The notes beneath the pieces are model-generated. The model saw nothing but the letters and a program-made list of their open reading frames with translations, did not search any database and was not told the DNA's origin. A stretch of 64,000 bases of DNA from Acanthochromis polyacanthus (lineage: Eukaryota > Chordata > Actinopteri > Pomacentridae): NCBI RefSeq assembly GCF_021347895.1, contig NC_067135.1, forward strand, positions 2,411,320 through 2,475,319. Direction: 5' to 3'. Shown piece after piece: positions 45,083 to 57,700 of this stretch. Numbering within the stretch: position 1 is the stretch's first letter; each line of letters opens with the position of its first letter. Position numbers and translations under genes: made by a program.

Positions 45083-45885
45083 TTTGTCATTTTGCGTCTC
45101 ATTTTTGTCATTTTGTGTCCCATTTTTGTCATTTTGTGTCTCGTTCTTGTTGATTTGTTGGCTAATTTTTGTCATTTTGTGTCTCGTTTTTGTCATTTTG
45201 TGTCTCGTTTTTGTCATTTTGTCTCGTTTTTGTCATTTTGTGTCTCCGTTCTTGTTGATTTGTTGGCTAATTTTTGTCATTTTGTGTCTCATTTTTGTCA
45301 TGTTGTGTCTCGTTCTTGTCATTTTGTGTCTCGTTCTTGTCATTTTGTTTTGTTCTTGTTGTTTTGTTGTCTTGTTTTTGTCATTTTGTCTCTCGTTTTT
45401 GTTGTTTTGTCTCGCTTTTGTCATTTTGTGTCTCATTTTTGTCATGTTGTGTCTCGTTCTTGTCATTTTGTGTCTCGTTCTTGTCATTTTGTTTTGTTCT
45501 TGTTGTTTTGTTGTCTTGTTTTTGTCATTTTGTCTCTCGTTTTTGTTGTTTTGTCTCGCTTTTGTCATTTTGTGTCTCCGTTCTTGTTGATTTGTTGGCT
45601 AATTTTTGTCATTTTGTGTCTCATTTTTGTCATGTTGTGTCTCGTTCTTGTCATTTTGTGTCTCGTTCTTGTCATTTTGTTTTGTTCTTGTTGTTTTGTT
45701 GTCTTGTTTTTGTCATTTTGTCTCTCGTTTTTGTTGTTTTGTCTCGCTTTTGTCATTTTGTGTCTCGTTCTTGTCATTTTGTTTTGTTCTTGTTGTTTTG
45801 TTGTCTTGGTTTTGTCATTTTGTCTCTCGTTTTTGTTGTTTTGTGTCTAATTTTTGTCATTTTGTGTTTTGTTCTTGTCGTTTCA
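45083..45885. repeat. T-rich minisatellite with higher-order repeat
   Basis: Units of TTTTTGTCATTTTGTGTCTCG. The variant TGTTGTGTCTCGTTCTTG recurs at 45301, 45445 and 45633, i.e. spacings of 144 and 188 bp; the second block gains a ~44-bp segment (CCGTTCTTGTTGATTTGTTG). The 271- and 214-codon plus frames here are artefacts. Confidence 0.92.
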
Positions 45886-46128
45886 CACAATTGCATTTCC
45901 CTGTTTCACCCATACTAACCCTGCATAAAATGACATTGCATTCTTCAGGTAATAAACCTTTAGTGGTACCAGGCATTAAAATGAACAAGAAACTAAAGAA
46001 AACCAGAGCGGTCAGATAATTTTTTTCTGTGACTGTGTGTGTCAGACTGAATATTAACTCCGGTGTGTGTTGTTGAGGTTAATAAAGTGTTTCCATGACA
46101 TCAGGATGCTGCTGAGTTCATCTGCTGG

Positions 46129-46476
46129 ATGAAGGTTCAGGAGGAGAACATGGAGGACGGACAGAGGGACGAGGAGGAGACGATGCCTGAACAGGAAGAG
46201 GAAGTGATGAAGGCGGCGTCGGCGGAGCGCTGGCAGCTGATTGGTGGACACACTCCCAGCTCCTCCTCCTCATTCACCTCCTTTCCCTTCAGAGGAGGCG
46301 AGGAAGACGAGGTCAGCGTCGTCATCGTCACCGCCGAGGACGAGTCCTGTCCATCAGAGCCGTTTGGCACCGCCCACCTCGTACAGACCAATCGGGACGC
46401 AGGGATGAAGGACGGAGGCGACACAAAAGAGGACGAGGAGGAAGTGACATCACCTTCAGCTCACCTGCAGCAACAG
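46129..46476 (+). CDS. fbxw7: acidic exon, possible alternative first coding exon of fbxw7
   Basis: 116 codons from ATG 46129 to donor CAACAG|GTAGGA (46476), ending in phase 0, which fits the shared fbxw7 exon that begins ATGAAGAGG at 54114. Composition is Glu/Asp-rich (GQRDEEETMPEQEEEV, DTKEDEEE) with a Ser run, like the acidic N-terminus of the nuclear alpha isoform of FBXW7. I see no clear KRRR-type nuclear signal, so homology is weak. The second ATG (46150) has a better context (AACATGG). An acceptor-like CATCAG ends at 46107, so the exon may start there. It could instead belong to an unrelated small gene. Confidence 0.45.
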
Positions 46477-47095
46477 GTAGGAAGATAAAGATATACACAT
46501 GAAAAACACTCAGAGCGCAGTCCTCCTGCAAGGCTGCTCAGACGTAGTGCTCACTTGTTGTCATGGTTACAGTGATGCTGAGCCGTTTTCTCTCAATGAT
46601 GCAGAAATCATTAACCTATCCATGGATCCAGACTCTGAGCTGCATCACTGCCAAAATCCAATGAGGTGTTCCTTGTGTCATTTCTGATCTTCCCTGAAAA
46701 TTTCATCCGAATCCGCTGGTCTGTTTTTGAGTAACGTTGCTGACAGACAGACAGATGGACGGCTGCCGATCGTCACATGACTCCACTGCGGCTGCTCCTC
46801 CTTGGCAGCGTAATGACTCTTTGTTACAGAAAACAATCATGAATTTTATAGGGCTGGACCCAAATATCCGGATATCTGAAGTATTCATTCGTTATGGTGG
46901 TATCTGAATATGTATTTTAAGATCTGAATATTTGGATAGGGTTTTGATCAGCAGTGTATGTGTTTATACTAAAGTACTCATGTGTTTTTGTACGTCTGAT
47001 AGTATTTCATCCAGGACTGGTATCAGTGTTGTTGTTGAAAATAACCAGCAGGAGGCGACAGATTCACTGTTTACTGTGACTGAAACTACAGAGAA

Positions 47096-47123
47096 ACACA
47101 CACACACACACACACACACACAC
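47096..47123. repeat. (CA)n microsatellite
   Basis: About 14 CA units. Confidence 0.95.
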
Positions 47124-47384
47124 TGAGCACAAAGATGTTTAAATAATGACCAATTTGACAAAATCACAAACTAAAAAAAATAGAAAAAAATCAGCTTTCT
47201 GATGGACTTTGAACTAATCATGTTTGATTTACCGTTCTGGCAGAAAAATTACCAACATCTGAGCTTTAAATTGTCATATTTAATCAAAATGTCTTTTTTT
47301 TTTCCCCCTACGTCTGATTCAAAAATTCTCCAAAAATAAAATGTGTGCTCAAATCAGATTCTATAAAAACCACCTAAAGATACA

Positions 47385-47870
47385 AAATGACAAAAGTTGG
47401 ACAAACAAATGACAAAGAACAGCAAAGAAAGGATAAAGAGACAAAAAACGAAACACAAATTGACAGAAACTGGTCACAAAACGAGCGAAACGAGACGCAA
47501 AACGAGCGAAACGAGACGCAAAACGAGCGAAACGAGCGAAACGAGACACAAAACGAGCGAAACGAGACGCAAAACGAGCGAAACGAGACGCAAAACAACA
47601 AAAATGAGACGCAAAACGACCGAAACGAGACACAAAACGACAAGAACAAGATGCAAAACGAGCGAAACGAGACGCAAAACGAGGCACGAAATGAGACGCA
47701 AAACGACAAAAACAAGACACAAAACCGAAACGAGACACACAACAACAAGACAAAATGACAAAAATGAGACATAAAATGACAAAAACTAGACACAAAAGGA
47801 TCGAAATGAAAGAGAAAACAACAAAAATGAGACACAAAATGACAAAACCGAGAAACAAGATGGAAAAAAA
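47385..47870. repeat. inverted T-rich family minisatellite (GAAACGAGACGCAAAACGAGC)
   Basis: A-rich complement of the TTTTTGTCATTTTGTGTCTCG family, with a local CpG-rich variant CGAAACGAGACGCAAAACGAG. The minus-strand frames of ~190 codons are artefacts. Confidence 0.9.
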
Positions 47871-47884
47871 ACACAAAATTGAGA

Positions 47885-48060
47885 CAACAGAGAGGAAAAT
47901 CAAAGCTACTGGATGAATAAAATAAATGCAGCATGGCTCAGACACAGTGAACAGAGGAGGAATGTGTTGGATTCAGCATGGTGAAACATCTTTCTGTAGA
48001 TGAGAGGAAATGGAAATAGTTAAATATCTATGATATGTAGAGACAACAAGACACAAAAGG
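47885..48060. repeat. module A, inverted copy, between minisatellite units
   Basis: Reverse complement of the module A core (GGTGAAACATCTTTC, CAACAGAGAGGAAAATCAAA). It is flanked on the left by the 47385-47870 array and on the right by more units (AACAAGACACAAAAGG). Confidence 0.75.
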
Positions 48061-48539
48061 GCAATGAAACGAGCCTTAAAGACAAAAATGAGACTCGGAC
48101 TGACAGATTTGAGGACATTTTGTCTGTTTGAGGTTAAACTTAAAAGATGTTTTGTGTCCAGTGAGGGGATGGAGACAGAAAGTGGGGCACTAATCTGCTC
48201 TTTAATCTCAGAGCTTTTCCTCCAGATTACCACACATATAGCAGATTAAACACTCGGTTTATCCTCTGCACTTTCATACTCTGGAGGTTTCTGTCGGTGT
48301 AGAAGCTTCTGGTTCGTTCACACCGGTCACGTCTGAGGCAGCTGACCGACTGAAGCACATTAGAGCTGCTGGTATGTCTGGAATGTGAACACATCTGATG
48401 TGGTTAAGTCTGAAAGCAGCAGTTCCAACCTCCACGGACGAGAACCTGAACGCACCACAGTCACAGCATGTGTGGTAGGTGGTTGGTCAGGACAAGTTCT
48501 AGACACCCAAAGCCTGTCCAGAATGACGAAACTTTACTC

Positions 48540-48800
48540 CAGACCTGCCCAAAGTGAGTAAAAATGTGTCCGAAATGATCAAAAAGTTCTTTAAAATGAC
48601 TCAAGTGAAGAGGAGTCTTGAAGAAAATGTACATATTGGAGAATTATTGGAAGTTTTCCGTCAACCAAATTTGTTTAAATGACCTAATTCTGGTTTAAAA
48701 AGACTAAAACTTCTCCAAAGTGACTCAAGATTTGTCCAAAATGACACTAAACCTGTCCAAGCTGACTAAACTTTGGTCCAGATTTGTCCAAAATCTAGTT
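48540..48800. repeat. AAAATGACTCAAGATTTGTCC degenerate repeat
   Basis: Includes a non-repetitive stretch (AAGAGGAGTCTTGAAGAAAA, TGTACATATTGGAGAATTAT) that recurs inverted at about 56430-56500 and again at 56765-56830. Confidence 0.7.
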
Positions 48801-49240
48801 TGGACAAATCTAGTTAATCTACTAGTTTTATTCTCTACTAGTTCTATTATCTACTAGTATGTCTGCTAGTTATATTCTTTACTAGTTCTGTCTACTAGTT
48901 CTGTCTACTAGTTCTCTCTACTAGTTCTATTATTTACTAGTTCTATTCTCTACTAGTTCTGTTATCTACTAGTTATGTCTGCTAGTTCTATTCTCTACTA
49001 GTTCTATTCTCTACTAGTTCTATTCTCTACTAGTTCTGTTATCTACTAGTTCTGTTGTCTACTAGTTATGTCTGCTAGTTCTATTCTCTACTAGTTCTAT
49101 TCTCTACTAGTTCTGTCTACTAGTTCTATTATCTACTAGCTATGTCTGCTAGTTCTATTCTCTCCTAGTCCTTTTGTCTACTAGTTATGTCTCCCAGTTC
49201 TATTCTCTACTAGTTCTGTTATCTACTAGTTATGTCTGCT
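48800..49240. repeat. ~16-bp minisatellite CTACTAGTTCTATTCT
   Basis: About 25 units containing ACTAGT (variants TTATCTACTAGTTATGTCTG). A short outlier block is at 50000-50035. Confidence 0.9.
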
Positions 49241-50340
49241 TTCGGTGCTGTATTTTGTCTGTAGATCTTCTGACTTGTACTAATCTAGACTTTTTCTGAC
49301 CCAGATCAATCTGTAGACTGATCATGTGATGTCAGCAGGTTGTATGTGACGTGTTCAGGTCTACACGTGTCAGACTATACGGTAGATTGACGTGTTCGTG
49401 GGTTAAATCTGGACCTTCTCCGTTTTCCTCCTGCTGACCTGATGGTTCCTGATTTGTCTCCTGAGGAACGTTAAACAAACATGAGCTCTAAGTCTCTGAC
49501 ACCCTGCAGCTTCTCCTCCATCCATTATTGATGAACACCAACACGCTTTAGCTTCTCCGTGAACATGTCAGACCGTGTTGTTTGCTGCAGTGCGCCTCGG
49601 TAATGTGTCCCCCCGGATCACAGCAGCCTGGGATTAGATCAGTTCCTGCTCTGGTGACCACTTCAGGGTGGAGAAGATGTAAACTGGAGGCAGAAGGTGG
49701 AAGATTAAGATGGAGGACAGAGTAGAGACTGATGGAGGAGGAGGAGATGTCCACTGGTCACCTGGGACTCAGGTGATGAGGGGGCGGGGTCAGCAGGTCA
49801 GGTGATTGACAGCAGAAGGTTCAAGGTGGAAGAGAGAAAATATTTAGTCCCAGAATGAAGTACAATTAGAACATCTCAACATTCTTCATTCTTCTGTCCT
49901 GTTCTTTACCAAACCCCCAAACAAAAACGTGTTCTACTGGATTCACATCAGGCAACATCCTGGTCCAGGTTAGGTTAGGCAGGGCAGGATGGATGATCTA
50001 CTGTATCTACTAGTTCTGTTATCTACTAGTTCTCTCTAGGTGAGGAAGGACAGGATGGATGATCTGATACACAGCTGGCTACAGGATTGATGCCCCTGGT
50101 GTGTTATTGCCCCTGGGGGGTCTCGGTGTGGAGACCTTCAGGTCAATCGGCTGTGAGAAAGCTGTGACCTCCACTAGTGTCCTGCTGTCTGTGTGTTTTA
50201 GTGTGTCTGCATTGTACAGTTGGACGTCTGATTTTGTGACACTTTCAGTTTTACTTTGTTCATTAAACATCTTAAACATCTGATGGATCTGGTTCAGTTT
50301 AAGATTTTTTATTTATTTATTTTGCAAAGACACTGCCTGT
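49241..50340. other. no gene recognised
   Basis: Unremarkable sequence between two minisatellites, within or upstream of fbxw7. No exon is supported. Confidence 0.35.
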
Positions 50341-51205
50341 ATAAATGAATAATGCTATGCTACATTAGCTTGTCGTAGCACTGAGTAACTGACTGTAAAC
50401 TAATAATGCTATGCTACATTAGCTTGTTTTAGCACTGACTGACTGTGTTAATTAGTAATGCTATGCTACATTAGCTTGTCGTAGGACTGACTGACTGTAA
50501 ATTAATAAAACTAGGCTATATTAACTAGTCATAGCACTAACTGACTGTTAATTAGTAATGCTATGCTACAGTAGCTTGTTGTAGCACTGACTGACTGTAA
50601 ATTAATAATGCTATGCAACATTAGCTTGTCATAGCACTGACTAACTGTAAATTTATGTTGCTATGCTATAGTAGCTTCTATTAGCATTAACTAACTAATT
50701 AATGATGCTATGCTATATTAGCTTGTCTTAGCATTGACTAATTATTTAATAATGCTATGCTATATTAGCTTGTCTTAGCATTGACTAACTAATTTTCAAT
50801 TAGTTATGCTAGGCCATGTTAACTTGTTGTAGCAATGACTAACTGACTGTAAAGTATAATCATATGCTATATTAGCTTATCTTAACATTGAATAACTAAA
50901 TAATAATGCTGTGCTATATTAGCTTATCTTAACATTGACTAACTAATTAATAATGCTAGGCTACACTAGGTTGTTGTAGCATGTCTGACTGTAAATGAAC
51001 AATTCTAGGCTATATTAGCTTGTTGTAGCACTGACTGATTGCCTAAATTAGTAATGAGTAGCTAATTTTGTAAATTAATAATGCTATGCTATATTAGCTT
51101 GTCGTAGCACTCTCAAACTGACTGTGTAAAGAATAGTGCTCTGCTATATTAGCTTCTCATAGCAGTGGCTAAATAATTAATCATGCTATGCTGTATTAGC
51201 TTGTA
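50340..51205. repeat. ~54-57-bp tandem repeat rich in TTAGCTTGT
   Basis: About 15 diverged units of the type TAATGCTATGCTACATTAGC, TTGTCGTAGCACTGACTGAC, TGTAAATTAA. Confidence 0.85.
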
Positions 51206-51449
51206 GTGTCTACAGTATTAAACCCTCAGTGGCTCCTCTGGTGGAGCAACCAGGTACTAAAGCTGATCTCTGAGGTGTGTTTTGTCCTTTATAGGAAAAT
51301 GGAATCTGCAGATAATCAATAATAAATGATCCAACCAGATCAATAAAACTTTGATCTTCAGTTGTTAGTTTGTTGTTGTTGGCAAACTTACTTATCTATC
51401 AGAAGTTAAAGCATCAGTGAGAATAAAGTTACACTAAACACACACACAG

Positions 51450-51718
51450 GGCTCCTCCTCCTCCCACGCAGAGGGGCGTGTCCCTGCGTGTCCTGCGTGT
51501 CTCTGCGTGTTTCTGCTGCAGTCACTCAGTGTTCAGACTGTCAGCGCTCAGCAGCAGTCAGGAGCTGATCACATATCTGAGGCTCATCGATCACGACACT
51601 CTCCGATGCGCGGATCGATGGATCAGTGACGTCACCCCGCGTGTTCTCGGACCTTTTCGGATTATAATCTTCGGTCCTTTCCGGTGCTGGAGGCGGCGGT
51701 GGGGGGCAGCGGGGCATC
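51450..51718 (+). promoter_or_regulatory. fbxw7: fbxw7 downstream promoter (beta-like) with CRE
   Basis: A GC-rich region just upstream of the MGFYG exon, containing a perfect CRE, TGACGTCA (51627-51634), and GATCGAT-rich text. The rest of the CpG-rich block extends to about 51910. The transcription start is not determined. Confidence 0.55.
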
Positions 51719-51757
51719 ATGGGCTTCTACGGCACCCTGAAGCTCATCTTCTACAAG
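51719..51757 (+). CDS. fbxw7: fbxw7 short first coding exon ([13 protein letters not shown])
   Basis: 13 codons to donor TACAAG|GTGAGT, phase 0. Human FBXW7 beta carries [13 protein letters not shown] just before MKRKLDHG, so the exon is conserved. In human beta more residues precede it; here the ATG itself may start the protein. Confidence 0.85.
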
Positions 51758-54700
51758 GTGAGTATCGATCCCCCTGATCGATCCCCGTGATCAGCTCCCA
51801 CCGGGTAGGGCTCGCGCGCAGGGGATGACGAGGCGTTTCTCTCCGTGACAGCGGAGTGCGGCCGCAGCGCGTGCGTCGGGGGCGGCGAGCGCGTGCGTGA
51901 GGGGAGCACTGCGGAACCAGAGACAAAACTCATGTCCTCTGCGTGTCTGATTATCGATTATTGATCCGGTGATCAGTGTGAGCCTCAGCAGGTGGAACAG
52001 AGAAAACATGAGATCAGAATTAATTCAGATTTAATCATCAGTTCAGCAGAAAATCAGACTCACGATTTAGTCCCAGTAATTCAGATTCATACAGGAAAGA
52101 TGCTATAATCTGTGTTTTCTGCCTCCAGTCTGCAGTTTTTTTGTCTTTTTGTGTCTTGTTTTATTAGTTTTGTGTCTTGTTTTGTCATTTTGTGTCTTTT
52201 GTATGTTGTTTCATTAGTTTTGTGTCTTGTTTTTGTCATTTTCTGTCGCATTTTTGATGCTTTGTTTCTCATTTTTGGCATTTTGTGTCTCGGTTTTGTC
52301 ATTTAGTTCTATTGGTTTTGTGTCACATTTTTGTCATTTTGTGTCTCACTTTTTGTCGTTTCGGCCTAGTGTCTCTCATTTTGTGTCTCGTTTTTTGTCA
52401 TTTTATGTCTTGTTTTATTCGTTTTATGTCTTGTTTTGTCATTTTGTGTCTAATTTTATTCATTTTGTGTCTTGTTTTTGTCATTTTGTGTCTCGTTGTA
52501 TGGTCAATCTGCATTGTCTGCCTCCAATCTGCTGTAGAACTCGGTGAAATGAACTAAAATATTCTGAACTTGGACAAGAAACATGTTTTGATTGTTTATT
52601 TTACTAAAACGTCTACACCTGGACACTTTTTCTTCCGTTTTTGTGCCTCTGTGTTCCTTTTTCCTCCACATTTTATAGATATTTACCTATTTCCAGCCTA
52701 CTAACTACATTTACTGACAGACTGCAGATGTAAACGGTGTTTTATGGTTAATTCTCAGTTTATTGAACAGAATAAATCAGTGAAAAACATCTAAAATCAG
52801 ACAGAACTTTGTGCCTTGTTGTGGGAAAAGCTGCCATTTGTTGCTTGCAGACAGTAAATCCTCAGAGGTTACCTCCCGCTGACAGTTTAAAGCCCGAACG
52901 CTTTTTACTTTCCGTCTTTAATCAGACCCACATCTGCCGTTGAAAGAGTCTGGAAGCGAGGAGCAGATTTCTGGGCTGCGGTTGTGAATGAAACTTGTGC
53001 TTTCATGTGAAATATTTGCAGCATGAAGGACACATGCTGCTGACTGCGGCTCTGTTTCACCCGACGCATTCCTGCAATTTTCTGCATTCCTGCCTTCATT
53101 CACTGCGAGAGCAAAGACTGAACTTCATGTGCAGCTCTGCTTCAGCGCTCCTGTAGCGTTTTTACTCTCAGTATAAAGTCCTGCAGCTCCGTGGAAACAA
53201 CAACCATGAAGGAGTCCATCCGTCCAGCATGGTGGAACATCTTTCTACATCATGTTTCTCCATGCTGGATGGATCTCCAACAACTTCCTCCTCTGTTCAC
53301 TGCTTCTGAGCCGAACCGCTTTTATTGTATTCATCCAGTAGCTTTGATTTTCCTCTCTGTTGTCTCAATTTTGTGTCTTTTGTCATCTTGTGTCTCATTT
53401 TTGTTGTTTTCTCTTTCATTTCGATCATTTTGTGTCTAGTTTTTGTCACTTTGTGTCTAGTTTTTGTCACTTTGTGTCTTGTTTTTGTCACTTTGTGTCT
53501 CGTTTTTGTCGTTTTGTGACCAGTTTCTGTCAATTTGTGTTTCGTTTTTTTGTCTCTTTATCCTTTCTTTGCTATTCTTTGTCATTTTTTGTCTAACTTT
53601 TGTCATTTTTCTTTTTTAAATATATTTTTGGACAAGTATATATCATTTTACACACATTTAGTCATTTTAGGTACATTTTAAATTATTTTTTGGTCAAATG
53701 TAAGTAACTTAGTATATTTTTTTACATTTTTTTGACAAATTTTAAATATAAATACATTTTTGAGTTTCTACAAACTTTCTTTTTTGTCTCATTTTTGTAA
53801 TTTTGTGTCGTTTTATTTGTTAATAATATACACAATTTACAATGTAATATATCATGTTTTGTTTAGCGTTGTTTTGTTGATTATTGATTGATTAATTTAT
53901 TCAGAAGGAGCTTTTTAACACATAATCTTAATTACGTGATAATTAACCTTAATTTTCCAAATCAAACAGAACTTTTCAGTTTAACACAGAGATTAAATCA
54001 TAAAATTATAGCATAAATAAAAAGTGTTTAACAGTTTCTCATGTTTCTGTGGTCTCCATCCAGATGTTCGGTGCTTCTCCAGCTGTTTTAATCGTCTCTG
54101 TTTCTGTTTTCAGATGAAGAGGAAGCTGGATCACGGTCCAGACGGACGGACGTTTCCTTCAGGGAAGAAACACTGCAAAGGCAACGGACCGCTGGGGTAA
54201 CGGAGGCTTTATCATTTTACAGAGTCTCAAGAAATATCACCGCATTTCAGATGATATTTGGTTAATTTTCCCCACAGATGAGCAGTGTAAGAACCACTGC
54301 TTCTGTCTTTACAGGCTCTGGTTGTGATAAATGGTTTTGGTTATTTTTTTTAAAGATAATAAACTTTTTAAATCCAGTAGGTGAACTCCATGTAGTTACT
54401 ACAGTCCAGTCACTCACCTGTACTTCCTGTATCTCTGCAGTGCTTCCAGTCTAGTTTCTCATATTTTTTAATTTCACTTATGTCTGTTTGTCTTGTTTTT
54501 TGCCTCTTTCTGTCATTTTTTTTCTCTTTTTTATGTGATTTTTCTTCGTATTTGGGTTGTTGTGTGGTTTTTTTTTTTGGACCTGTTGTCTTGTTTTTCG
54601 CTGTTTTGTGTCTCATTTGTGGTGGTTTTGTTTCCACAGACTACAGATATTTAACCATTTATATTTGCAAAACCTCTACAAACTAGTTAGATGTTTCACC

Positions 54701-57700
54701 ATGCTGGATGGATCTCCAACAACTTCGTCCTCTGTTCTCTGGTTCTAAGCCGAGCTGATTTAAGTTTAGGTTTGATTTTTTTTTTCCTATGATAGTTTTG
54801 AACAGGTTTATGTGGTTTTTAGGAAAAAATATGTAAGTTAAATCTTTTTTTAGTCATTTTGGACAACTTTGGACACACAGTTTCTTTTTACTCTGCTCAT
54901 CAGCTGGAGAAAGACGTTTCACCATGCTGAATGTGTCTGAGACATTTTGGCTTCTAAATAGTTTAAATTTCCATTTTTTTTAAAGTTCTGCAGGTGAACT
55001 GCTTGTAGTTACTACAGTACCAGTTACTAGTTACTATTCCAGTTACTCAGCTGTACTTCCTGTCTCTCTGCAGTCCCTCCAGTCTGGTTCAGGCCACGCC
55101 CACCACATTTGGCGACCTGCGGCTGGCCAATGGGCACTCGGCTCAGCGGCGGCGGGTCACCTCCGGTCCGCCTCCGACCGGCCTGCAGGACTGGCTTCAC
55201 ACCTTCCAGGTAGGTTTCATTCATTCTTGTGCTGCTTTGGAGTAAACACGTTAGCGGTAATAAACAGTAGAAGAAGAAAGAAAACCAGCACTTTAAGAGC
55301 ATCTGAATCTGAAACGACTGTAGCTTGTCACCCAGCAGTAATCAGATTACTTCAGTATTTCCTCTGCCAAACTGAGTCCAGCTGTGGTCTCATTCTGACT
55401 GCATGAACGTGGCTCAAAGGAGCCGTGAGCAGCAGAGCTCTGCGTTGATAATCCAGCTGTGAAGCACAGCAGCAGCTGCAAACGGAGGGATTATTAATGA
55501 GAACCAGAGGAAGTTTGTCCACCTCTGACCTGAATCCAACAGAACACCTTCACAGACAGAAACACAACCGCTCCAGGAACGATCAGAAAATGGTGAACTC
55601 TGGCGTCGCCCATGCTGAGGAGGACTGAAGAAATCATTTAAAGTTTGTCCTTTCTATGAATTTAGAGCTAATTACCTGTTAATTAACCTTCAAACTGAGA
55701 GTCTACAATGACTCACCAGAACGACCTGCAGCGACGCACAATAAACCCACATTTCCTGACGTTCTGCGTTTGGTTAAAGTGTTTTTGCGTCTTCCGCCTG
55801 CTGCACATAAACACAGCAGCTGCCTCCAGCTGTTCTTACGTAACCGACCGCCACAGAAAACCAACAAGAAGAAACGTACGCATGAAAACACACGGATGCA
55901 TTCACAGGAAAAAACACGGACTTCTGTCCTGGAGCTCAAGGAGACGAGAGACAAACCGAACATAGAAACAGAAAACAGAAAGTAAAGAATAAAGGGAGAA
56001 GCTAAAACTACAATAAAACCACACAGAAAGACACGAAAATATGACGACAAAGAAAGAAACCGAACAGAAAAACAAACAGCAGAAACGACTAAATACACAC
56101 GAGAGAAAAACTGACACCAGATCAGTTTAACATCCACTCCAGATGTCACAGTCTAAAGAATCATTACAATAAGGACATTTTTAGTCATTTACTACAGTTT
56201 TTAGTCATTTTAGATGAGGTTTGACTCATTGGGACGACTTTGGAGCAATTTTGCATGTTTCTTTTGTACAGTTTTGTGCAAATTTCTTGAAGACTCCTCT
56301 TCACTTTAGTCATTTAGTCGAACTTTTTAATCATTTTGGACAAATATTTAGTCATTTTAGACAAGAACTGAATCATTTTGGTCAAATTTGGAGTCATTTT
56401 TTGAGAAGTTCTGGGGTCATTTTGGACACGTTTGGTTGAGGGAAAACTTCAAATAATTTTTCAATATGTACATTTTCTTGAAGACTTCTCTTCACTAGAA
56501 TCATTTTATATAATTTTTTGATGATTCTGACACCTTTTTAGTCATTTTGGACAAATCTGGACAAAAGTGTGGTCATTTTGGACTAGAGCTGAATCATTTC
56601 GGACAATTTTAGTCATTTCTTGAGATGTTTTTGTCATGTTAGACACATTTTGAGTAATTCTGGACAAATCTGGACAAAAGTTTAGTCAGCTTGGACAAGC
56701 CTTGAGTCACTTTGGAGAAGTTTTTGTCTTTTTAGTCAAGAATTGGGTCATTTCGGACACATATAGTTGAGGGGAAAACTGCAAACAATTTTCAACATGT
56801 CCATTTTCTTGAAGACCCCTCTTCATTTGAGTTGTTTTATAGAACTTTTTGATGATTTTTGGACACCTGGAGTGGATGTAAAACAGATTTTTACCAGAAC
56901 TCGGATGTGTTTTTCCTCCTAAATGTTATGCGTCTATCTGCTGGACTGATGAAGTGATGACGCTCAGAAATGCCTCTGTAGCGTCTGTAACTCTGAAAAT
57001 ATTCATAATATGAAGGTAAAACTTTGCTTCGTGAAATAAAACTCACTGTAGATAAAGAATCATCTGGTTTAATGACCCTTCTCCCTCTTGGCTCCGCCCC
57101 TACCTCCAGATGTGGAGCGGTCCCGAGAGGCTATTGGCTCTGGACGAGTTGATCGACAGGTGCGAGACCAGCCAGGTGAAGCACATGATGCAGGTGATCG
57201 AGCCCCAGTTCCAGAGGGACTTCATATCGCTGCTGCCCAAAGAGGTAACGGACGGCGTGGCGTCACTTTGACAGCCGTCAGTTTGGACCCGCAGTCCGAC
57301 CTGCTACTAACAGAGGTGTTCTGGTTCCAGTTGGCGCTGTACGTGTTGACCTTCCTGGCCCCCAGAGACCTGATGCAGGCCGCCCAGACCTGCAGGTACT
57401 GGAGGATCCTGGCCGAAGACAACCTGCTGTGGAGGGAGAAGTGTCGTGAAGAAGGTAAGAACACCTGTGAATAAATAGCTGAAACGTGTAGGGAGATTTG
57501 GGTGAAATATCGCGATTTTATTCTCAAATTTGTTGAGTTTTTACAATTTAAAAGCAGTTTAGAGATGAGCAATTCAAGGACTGTGAGAAATGTAGAAAAT
57601 TTGATGATTTTTTTCAGTTTTTATAGTTTCTTTCTCTGATAAATTATGTTTTAATTTTTTAAAGATTCATTTAATTCCTCATTTTTTGAAGTATATGGAA

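Noticed and set aside
45035..45918. Plus-strand frames of 168-271 codons rich in Phe/Cys/Val/Leu, looking like multi-pass membrane proteins
   Set aside because: They are the T-rich TTTTTGTCATTTTGTGTCTCG array. The hydrophobicity is a consequence of T-rich codons.
50340..51205. Functional element from repeated TAGC-rich units
   Set aside because: Regular but strongly diverged units with no motif beyond the repeat itself; treated as a plain tandem repeat.
55703..56149. Opposed frames of 148 and 85 codons
   Set aside because: No domain, no splice structure, both strands open: typical chance frames in an intron.
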